Positions 1 to 5,378 of a stretch of DNA of 6,099 bases are shown here, piece by piece. Origin of the DNA: Planctomycetota bacterium (GTDB lineage Bacteria; Planctomycetota; GCA-002687715). Numbering within the stretch: position 1 is the first letter of the stretch; each line of letters begins with the position of its first letter. The notes below the pieces were generated by a model, which had not been told where the DNA came from, searched no databases, and saw nothing but the letters and a program-made list of their open reading frames with translations. Where the stretch lies: contig JABSRK010000003.1 of NCBI GenBank assembly GCA_013213915.1, positions 1-6,099 on the forward strand, read 5' to 3'. Position numbers and translations under genes: made by a program.

Positions 1-233
1 CCACAAGGACCCTGTTTTCAGAGGTTTGCGCCAGGATCCACGCGACCCCCACGCCCCAGGTCAAAGTGACTGAGCGTCAAACCGGACCCTCGTCCGATGT
101 AGACTGGGCGTCAGTTCAATACCCCAGGACTTGCTCTCGGCAGCTGCCATCCCAATCCCCGTTCGGTGTCCGCCCGACGTACCTGAGTTCGCTCCCCCGG
201 ATCGGGTACAGGGGCCTCTCCGTGGAAGTCGAC
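1..233. other. Upstream region of the S8 peptidase gene, no gene recognised
   Basis: No gene or RNA is supported here. The peptidase reading frame stays open from position 3 without a stop, but residues read before position 234 are rich in Arg, Pro and Ser and look like translated leader. They are followed by a clear signal peptide starting at 234. Frame 1 is open from the window edge to a TGA at 67-69; it could be the tail of an upstream gene, but its 22 residues match nothing I recognise. GTCAAA occurs at 60-65 and again at 76-81, which is too little to call an operator. I see no convincing -35/-10 pair. Confidence 0.5.
224..228 (+). promoter_or_regulatory. Ribosome binding site of the S8 peptidase
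   Basis: GGAAG ends five bases before the ATG at 234, a usable Shine-Dalgarno core at slightly short spacing. Together with the signal peptide that begins at this ATG, it decides the start at 234 over the in-frame ATG at 66. An in-frame GTG at 222 is possible but would overlap the site. Confidence 0.5.
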
Positions 234-2822
234 ATGCAAACCAGATTTTCCCCCGTGCCCTTACGGGCTTGCGCCGTCCTGCTCGTGCTGTCCGCCTGCC
301 TCGTTGCCCAGGGTGACGCACAGGTCTCTCACGACGCCAAGGGACATTGGCTCGTCTCCGCCTTGGTCGGATCGGGCCAACTCGTGGCCCGTGAGACGGT
401 CCACCCCGTCACCGACGCAACGTGGCGCGCGATCCCCGGATCCAGTGGATTCACGCTCACGTGGACCGAAATCGAGCTGACCGGACCGCAACCGTGGTAC
501 GCCATCAGCCTGACTGGCCAGTCGTATGACATGGTCACTCCGACCCGGTACGAGGTGAAGCTGCGCTACGCGAACTTCGATCCGCTGCTGAACGTGCCGA
601 CCCCGCCCGCGCACCTGAATGCGAACATCGGCGGCAACCTGTGGATCGTCCAGTACTGGACACAGGGGCTGACCGAGTACCGCGATGACATCGCGGCCCA
701 GGGTGCCTTCGTCCACAACCATCTCTGGAACCACGCCAACATCGTCGAGATGAACGGAGGCGTCGCAGCCCGGGTCGCCGCCCGGCCTTACGTGCGCGCG
801 ATCACGCCGTTTCACCCGGCGTACAAGCTGGACGAGCAGCTCACCGCCGAGCAGATCGCGGGCTTTGCCGAGCAGGATGTGAAGCGCGTGAACATCGTCA
901 GCCTCCGCCGTGGCCTCGTCGGGCAACGTCCCATCGCCGCCCGCATCCGGGAGATCGGTGGTCAGGTCCACCTGGTGGACGCAAACACGTACCAGATGCG
1001 CGTCACGTTGGGCCTCGCCCAGGTCGCCGAGATCGCACGGATGGACGAGGTCCAGTTCGTCGAGGTCGAAGCGCCCGGGCGCCTGACACCGGACATGGAC
1101 ATCGGACGCCAGTTCCACGGCTCGACGTACGTCGATACCGTCGGCGGCTTCGACGGCACCGGCGTCCGCGCCGAGGTCTCGGACACGGGGATCGACACGT
1201 CCCACACCGAGTTCGCCGCGAACCCGGTCATCCCCCACGGCGGTCTGGTCAACTCTTCGCACGGCACCAGCGTCTACGGCCAGCTCTTCGCCACGGGCCT
1301 CAACGCCCAGGCGCGCGGCGCGGCCTACATGGGGCAGGGCATCGGCAACTCGGCTGGTTCCTGGTCCGGCGGCTCGGAATACAACCACACGAGCGAACTC
1401 AGCAACCCGGCCCTCCCCTACAAGTGCGTCCTGCAGACCTTCAGCGGCTTCTCCCCGTTGACCACGCAGTACACGTCTGACTCGCAGACGACCGACCTGA
1501 TCCTGTTCGACAACGCGCGCATGACGATGACGCAATCGCAGTCGAATCAGGGATCCCAGAACACCCGCGCGCGCGCGTGGGCCAAGAACTGCCTCGCCGT
1601 CGGCGGCATCTCGCACTTCAACACCCTGTCGATCACGGACGACAGCTGGTCGAGCGCCAGCATCGGTCCCGCGGCCGACGGGCGCGTGAAGCCAGAACTC
1701 GCCAGCTTCTACGACAACATCTACACGACGGCCCAGGGTGGCGGCTACACGACGTCGTTTGGCGGCACCTCCGGGGCAACGCCGATGACCGCGGGCCACC
1801 TCTGCATCTTCTATCAGATGTGGGCAGCCGGATCGTTCAACAACCCGACGGCGGGCACGGTGTTCGACAGCCGCCCGCAGAACACGACCGCCCGAGCGTT
1901 CGCCATGGCTTCCGCGACCCAGTGGAACTACGTGAGTGGCTCGGCCGCGAACTCCGACTGCGACCGGGACAAGCAAGGCTGGGGCGCCATCAACCTCCAG
2001 ACCATGTTCAACTACCGCAACAAGATGTACTGGGTCGACGAGACCGACGTCCTATCCAACCTGCAGAGCTCCTCAATCGGACTGACCGTCGCCGCCGGAG
2101 AGCCGTTCTTCAAGGCGTCGCTCTGCTGGCGTGACACGCCGGGGACCGTTTCGGCCTCCCAGCACCTGATCAACGACATGGACCTCAAGGTCACCAGCCC
2201 GACCGGCACGATCTACTGGGGCAACAGAGGCCTCACGAACAACGTGTCCGGCGGCGCCGGCGAGGCGCTGTGGAACAGCCCCTCAGGCACCAAGGAGAGC
2301 GTCAACTCGCTCGAGAACGTGTTCGTCCAGAACCCGACCCCGGGCGTCTGGACCGTCGAGATCATCGCCGCCAACATCAACACCGATAACCACGTCGAGA
2401 CCGCGCAGATCGACGCGGACTACGCGTTGTGCGTCCTCGGCGTCGATCCGGCTCCGCTCGGTGTCTTCACCTTGAACATGTCCACCACCGGCGTTGGCGA
2501 TGGCTTCCTCGAGATCGTCAACCTCCCGTCGGGCACCGTCCAGGGCTACTGCCTCTTCTCCGACGACGCGGCGGGCCCGTTGGGTGGAGGCAACGTGTTC
2601 GGCCTCTACGCGACTCCGCTGACGCTGTTCTCGCTCCAGATGCCCGCCAGCCCGGGCAGCCCGTTCCACTGGACCTGGCCCGTAGCCGGCGCGTTCCCGG
2701 CCAACGCTTTCAACTATCCCCCCGGCAGCCTCCCGACGAGCCTCTTCCCCCTCGACGGCATGGCCATCGCGATCGACGCGGCGTTCAACATCTCGACGAC
2801 GTCCGTCAAGCGCGCGCAGTAA
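234..2822 (+). CDS. Secreted S8 family (subtilisin, KP-43-like) serine peptidase with extra C-terminal beta domain
   Basis: This is an 862-residue exported serine endopeptidase precursor. Residues 1-30 form a signal peptide: Arg-4, Arg-11, then a hydrophobic run. Residues 30-135 are unassigned. Two prodomain-like segments follow, at about 137-204 (starting WIVQYW, ending near HPAYKLDEQL) and 217-280, the first resembling the pro-region of KP-43-type proteases. The catalytic domain spans about 290-595, with Asp317 in SDTGID, His343 in SHGTS, oxyanion Asn438 in SNQGS and Ser513 in GGTSGATP. The block DGRVKPEL matches the conserved DGRIKPD. Residues 605-735 look like the KP-43 beta-barrel, with CWRDTPG, NDMDLKV and ENVF as landmarks. 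Residues 743-862 are an extra beta-rich module similar in style to those in neighbouring proteins. The usual NxSWG strand is not recognisable and GTSM is GTSG, so it is divergent, but every catalytic residue is present. The substrate is unknown. The family call is firm; the exact start is less so. Confidence 0.93.
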   Translation: MQTRFSPVPLRACAVLLVLSACLVAQGDAQVSHDAKGHWLVSALVGSGQLVARETVHPVTDATWRAIPGSSGFTLTWTEIELTGPQPWYAISLTGQSYDMVTPTRYEVKLRYANFDPLLNVPTPPAHLNANIGGNLWIVQYWTQGLTEYRDDIAAQGAFVHNHLWNHANIVEMNGGVAARVAARPYVRAITPFHPAYKLDEQLTAEQIAGFAEQDVKRVNIVSLRRGLVGQRPIAARIREIGGQVHLVDANTYQMRVTLGLAQVAEIARMDEVQFVEVEAPGRLTPDMDIGRQFHGSTYVDTVGGFDGTGVRAEVSDTGIDTSHTEFAANPVIPHGGLVNSSHGTSVYGQLFATGLNAQARGAAYMGQGIGNSAGSWSGGSEYNHTSELSNPALPYKCVLQTFSGFSPLTTQYTSDSQTTDLILFDNARMTMTQSQSNQGSQNTRARAWAKNCLAVGGISHFNTLSITDDSWSSASIGPAADGRVKPELASFYDNIYTTAQGGGYTTSFGGTSGATPMTAGHLCIFYQMWAAGSFNNPTAGTVFDSRPQNTTARAFAMASATQWNYVSGSAANSDCDRDKQGWGAINLQTMFNYRNKMYWVDETDVLSNLQSSSIGLTVAAGEPFFKASLCWRDTPGTVSASQHLINDMDLKVTSPTGTIYWGNRGLTNNVSGGAGEALWNSPSGTKESVNSLENVFVQNPTPGVWTVEIIAANINTDNHVETAQIDADYALCVLGVDPAPLGVFTLNMSTTGVGDGFLEIVNLPSGTVQGYCLFSDDAAGPLGGGNVFGLYATPLTLFSLQMPASPGSPFHWTWPVAGAFPANAFNYPPGSLPTSLFPLDGMAIAIDAAFNISTTSVKRAQ
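2460..2819 (+). other. C-terminal beta-rich module of the S8 peptidase
   Basis: These last 120 codons lie beyond the KP-43-like barrel. The protein segment alternates hydrophobic and Gly/Pro/Ser residues and carries landmarks such as VGDGFLEI, QGYCLF, YPPGSLP and MAIAIDAAF. It looks like a small beta-sandwich of the kind that ends many exported planctomycete proteins. It has no Cys-anchoring motif, LPXTG or hydrophobic tail, and ends in VKRAQ. A binding or surface-retention role is inference only. Confidence 0.5.
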
Positions 2823-2886
2823 TTCGCAGTCACAGAAATCCACCATAAGCCCACGAAACTTCTATTCACCACCGCCCCGTGAGGCC

Positions 2887-2891
2887 AGGAG
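2887..2891 (+). promoter_or_regulatory. Ribosome binding site of the 592-residue exported protein
   Basis: AGGAG lies seven bases before the ATG at 2899, the best Shine-Dalgarno match in the window. It fixes the start, which is immediately followed by a signal peptide. The 76 bases after the peptidase stop hold no clear terminator, so read-through from the peptidase is possible. Confidence 0.7.
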
Positions 2892-2898
2892 TTAGCCC

Positions 2899-4677
2899 AT
2901 GCGTTTCTCATCGCTTGCCATCACCCTCGCAATCGTGTTGTCAGCCCCCGGCGCTCTCGCTCAGTACACCGCAGGCCCGGCCACTGCCCCCTACGCGTCC
3001 ATCCAGGGTGTGCCCGGCGCCGCCCAGCTACTCATCGTTTCTGGTTGCGACGATTGTGTCGAGACCGTGCCGTTGTCCTTCGCATTTCCATGGTTCGGAA
3101 CCAACCTCACCTCGGTGAACGTATGCAGCAATGGGGCCATCATCATGGATGGCAATACCGCGAGTCTGTGCTGTTCTGCGTGGGCCCTGGACAATGGACA
3201 GATTGGCGGTACGCCGGTTTACGCGCAGCAGGTTGATCGGATCTCCGTCGCCCAGGAAGACCTGGACCCAGCCGGAATGAACGTGTGGATGCTCGATACG
3301 GGCGTCTCCATCATCATCTCCTTTGAGGCCGTGTCCTGGTTTCCCGGACCCACGACGGGCTCCGTAGAAGCTCAGGTAGAGCTGTTCGCCAACGGTGTCA
3401 TAGAAGTCCGCTTCGGCACGATCGTCACCGCCGGCAACAACTTCGTGTGCGGGACATCCTCCGATCAGGGTGGCACCGTCGTCTTCACCTCGGCGGGTTC
3501 GGTTCTCCCCGAGTTCAACGCCGTTGGTCAGACTACCGGGGGTATTGCCCCTCAGAACACCGGCGTCTTGTTCCAGCCCTCGGCTGGCGGGAATGCTTGG
3601 CAGACCAACAGCGCCGTGTCCTCCCTCGACATCGACGGCCTTCAGGGTAACGCCTATGTCGGTGCGCAAACGACGACCTGCGTTGGCGGCGCGCACACCC
3701 TGAACTCGGCCTCCACGCCCGGTACCCCGACCGACATCGCGGTCGTCTTCGCGGCTACCGGTCCCACGATGGTGCTCAGCAGCCCCAATAACGTGGTCAA
3801 CATCGACGTCCTCCACCCGACCATGTTCAGCTTCAACGGCGGTGTGCCGAACTTCGCGGGCCTCCTCAACCTGGTGCCTCATCCGGGCGCGTTCAGCTTC
3901 CCGGTCCCGACCGGCGGCCCGTTCGTCGGCTCGGCCCAGCAGCTCGCCATCGATCCCTCCAACGCCGACGGCTACGCGCTCTCCCAGGCTTCGCAGCTCG
4001 ACGTCACCGTCGGCGGCCCTGGCGTTGCCGGCCCGACGGCCGACGATACGCCGATCCAGATCAGCCTGACCGGGACGGGCTTCTGCTCGGGCGCCGGATC
4101 CATCGCCTTCTACGGCACCACTTACACCCAGATGTGGATCTCGCCCAACGGCCGCGTGGCGTTCTCGGCATCACCCGGGATCGACTACACCCCGACGTTG
4201 GCCGAAGCGTTGAGCCAGACCGAGATCGTCGGCTACTGGACCGACTTGTCGCCCAACGCCGGAGGCAACGTGACGGTGACCAACACCGCGACGAGTGGAT
4301 ACCGCATCGACTGGAGCGGCGTGCCGTACTTCGCCACGCCGGCGCCCCTCAACTCGTTCGCCATCGAGTTCGATCCGAGCGGCGTCGTCACCCTGGACGG
4401 CCTCACGGGGATCGGGCCCCAGCCGGGGGTTGCCATCGGCGGGGACGACGCATTCCTCGGGATGAGCCCGGGCGGCCCTGGCGGCGCAACCGATGACGGC
4501 CCCACGACGTTCGGTGCCGGGCTCGCTGGGGGACCCGTCAACGCGGCAAGCATGCTCTACGACTTCTATTCCGCCTCGACCGGCGCCGGTCTGTCGGGCT
4601 CGCTGCTGCCCGGCACCCTGAACCGCATCGATTTCGTGCCCAGCGGGCTGAACAACTACCTTTGGATCGGGCTGTAG
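2899..4677 (+). CDS. Exported protein of unknown function with two copies of a NIDO-like beta domain
   Basis: The function is not recognised. The 592-residue product starts with a signal peptide (hydrophobic run at 5-20, likely cleavage after ALA at 19-21). Domain A1, about 58-200, contains WFGTN, CSNGAI, DLDP and, near 160-173, ELFANGVIEVRFG. A middle beta-rich module covers about 262-372 and ends SQASQLDVTVG. Domain A2, about 385-530, contains FYGTTYTQMWISPNG, YWTDLSP, WSGVPYF and EFDPSGVVTLDG. A1 and A2 align over these blocks, so the protein carries an internal duplication. The 'FyGt...v.vSpNG' block recalls NIDO-type extracellular domains. Six of its eight mature Cys fall in residues 50-184, including CDDC at 50-53, suggesting disulfides outside the cytoplasm. 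No catalytic motif, membrane anchor or sorting tail is visible. It follows the peptidase on the same strand and may share its transcript. A structural or adhesive surface protein is plausible but unproven. Confidence 0.85.
   Translation: MRFSSLAITLAIVLSAPGALAQYTAGPATAPYASIQGVPGAAQLLIVSGCDDCVETVPLSFAFPWFGTNLTSVNVCSNGAIIMDGNTASLCCSAWALDNGQIGGTPVYAQQVDRISVAQEDLDPAGMNVWMLDTGVSIIISFEAVSWFPGPTTGSVEAQVELFANGVIEVRFGTIVTAGNNFVCGTSSDQGGTVVFTSAGSVLPEFNAVGQTTGGIAPQNTGVLFQPSAGGNAWQTNSAVSSLDIDGLQGNAYVGAQTTTCVGGAHTLNSASTPGTPTDIAVVFAATGPTMVLSSPNNVVNIDVLHPTMFSFNGGVPNFAGLLNLVPHPGAFSFPVPTGGPFVGSAQQLAIDPSNADGYALSQASQLDVTVGGPGVAGPTADDTPIQISLTGTGFCSGAGSIAFYGTTYTQMWISPNGRVAFSASPGIDYTPTLAEALSQTEIVGYWTDLSPNAGGNVTVTNTATSGYRIDWSGVPYFATPAPLNSFAIEFDPSGVVTLDGLTGIGPQPGVAIGGDDAFLGMSPGGPGGATDDGPTTFGAGLAGGPVNAASMLYDFYSASTGAGLSGSLLPGTLNRIDFVPSGLNNYLWIGL
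3070..3498 (+). repeat. Domain A, copy 1 (divergent protein-level repeat)
   Basis: This encodes about residues 58-200 of the exported protein. Residues 65-80 (WFGTN to SNGA) align without gaps to 404-419 of the second copy at a constant offset of 339. DLDP at 121-124 matches DLSP at 449-452. The segment around 136-173 matches 468-502, sharing a Trp-x-Pro turn and an F-x-x-x-GVI/GVV strand. Identity is low and there is no obvious DNA-level repeat, so the duplication or fusion is old. Confidence 0.6.
3682..4014 (+). other. Middle beta-rich module between the two domain A copies
   Basis: This encodes about residues 262-372. It alternates hydrophobic strands with Pro/Gly/Asn turns and ends IDPSNADGYALSQASQLDVTVG-like. 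That ending resembles the HQSNLLTVTI end of the SBBP protein at 5382-5771, and more loosely the peptidase C-terminus. Here the module is internal, not terminal. Confidence 0.45.
4051..4488 (+). repeat. Domain A, copy 2 (divergent protein-level repeat)
   Basis: This encodes about residues 385-530 of the exported protein, with FYGTTYTQMWISPNG, VGYWTDLSP, RIDWSGVPYF and FDPSGVVTLDG as landmarks. Unlike copy 1 it has a single Cys (Cys396) and is much richer in GC. It is followed by GMSPGGPGGATDDGP and a Gly/Ala-rich tail to residue 592. Confidence 0.6.
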
Positions 4678-4686
4678 CCACAAGTT

Positions 4687-4702
4687 CGTCAGGTTCTTGA
4701 CG
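4687..4702. terminator. Weak hairpin in the convergent intergenic gap
   Basis: CGTCA (4687-4691) pairs with TGACG (4698-4702) around a six-base loop, ten bases after the stop of the plus-strand gene. There is no T-tract on either side and the stem is only five pairs. It is the best terminator candidate between the two convergent genes, but a poor one. Confidence 0.2.
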
Positions 4703-4799
4703 GCTCGGCCCACCTCGCCCAGTAGGACGGCACGGACCGACAGTCTCTTCGGCCTGGTCGTGGATGCGCAACGACGCGTTCACGACCTGCCGGGGAGAG

Positions 4800-5324
4800 T
4801 CAAAGGGCGTGACCCAGGAACAGCCCGGCAGTCGCGGCGAAGAGCATGAGGATCCAGGTGACCAGGGACGATTGTCCGCGGGGCTGCGTTCCCTGAAGCC
4901 CGAAGGTCACGCGCTTGAGGGTGCCCCCGCGCATGTCGGCGAGGAGCATCCCATCGCGGCGAAAGACGTGCTCGTACTCGAGGAGTTGGCGCCTGGTCGC
5001 GGAGTACTTGGGATCCGGCGCCGAGTCGCCGCTCTTCACTTCCACGACAAATTGCTGCCCGTCCTTCTCCGCCAGCAGGTCGGCGCGCACGGTGCACGCG
5101 GTCTCCACGCCATCGACCCAGAAGATGCTCTGAGCTGTGGCCTGCTCGTCGAGGATTGTGTAACCGTGCCGCTCCAGCAGCGGCACGGCGTCCTTCTCGG
5201 CTTGCGCGCCGATGGCGAAGCGCCGTCTGAGGGTGATCGCAGCGAACCAGCGACGGAGGCGGAGCGCGATCCACGCTCCCATGCCGATCAAGGCGATGAC
5301 GGCAAAGATCTCGAGAGGTTTCAT
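4800..5324 (-). CDS. Small membrane protein with PD-(D/E)XK nuclease-like core between two transmembrane segments
   Basis: The 174-residue protein has a hydrophobic segment at about 5-24, then an Arg-rich stretch (RLRRW, LRRR). A soluble core follows at 36-150, and a second hydrophobic segment at about 153-172 reaches the C-terminus. The core carries the signature of the restriction-endonuclease-like fold: Glu43 in GAQAEKDA, a GYTIL strand, Asp82 in VRADLL, Glu95 and Lys97 in VEVKSG, and Gln113 with Tyr117 in QLLEY. The QxxxY element is typical of RecB/Cas4-type members; the N-terminal part also recalls YraN (UPF0102). The Arg cluster after the first segment suggests the core faces the cytoplasm with both ends outside. 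The likely activity is metal-dependent cleavage of DNA or RNA; the substrate is unknown. It starts 54 bases after the SBBP gene on the same strand, with only a weak GAG-type ribosome site. Longer overlapping frames here lack these motifs. Confidence 0.8.
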   Translation of the reverse strand: MKPLEIFAVIALIGMGAWIALRLRRWFAAITLRRRFAIGAQAEKDAVPLLERHGYTILDEQATAQSIFWVDGVETACTVRADLLAEKDGQQFVVEVKSGDSAPDPKYSATRRQLLEYEHVFRRDGMLLADMRGGTLKRVTFGLQGTQPRGQSSLVTWILMLFAATAGLFLGHAL

Positions 5325-5378
5325 GGATGATCTCGCGCCTCAGGCAGAGGTCGTGGTTTCCCAACGTCGGGGCAGACC

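Noticed and set aside
1..69. C-terminal tail of an upstream gene in frame 1, ending at TGA 67-69
   Set aside because: It is only 22 residues, Pro/Arg-rich and unrecognised; other frames are open here too, so it cannot be told from chance.
66..233. In-frame 56-codon N-terminal extension of the peptidase from the ATG at 66
   Set aside because: The extension is not signal-like, would bury a good signal peptide in the interior, and the ATG at 234 has a GGAAG ribosome site.
1566..1577. Alternating (CG)6 tract, possible Z-DNA or slippage site
   Set aside because: It lies in the peptidase coding sequence and encodes Thr-Arg-Ala-Arg-Ala; such runs are expected by chance in Arg/Ala codons at this GC.
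261..1976. 571-codon open frame on the minus strand opposite the peptidase
   Set aside because: It is a shadow of GC-rich coding sequence: Arg/Val/Gly/Asp-rich with no domain, signal or family pattern, while the opposite strand carries the full S8 signature.
4800..5324. Calling the nuclease-like protein Cas4
   Set aside because: It lacks the Cas4 iron-sulfur cysteines (the core has only one Cys, at 77), it has membrane segments, and no CRISPR repeats or other cas genes are in the window.
4764..5330. 188-codon plus-strand frame across the nuclease-like gene, and a 194-codon minus-strand frame at 4780-5364
   Set aside because: Both read as low-complexity Arg/Gly/Ala-rich shadow proteins. The 174-residue frame has two transmembrane segments and an ordered nuclease motif set.
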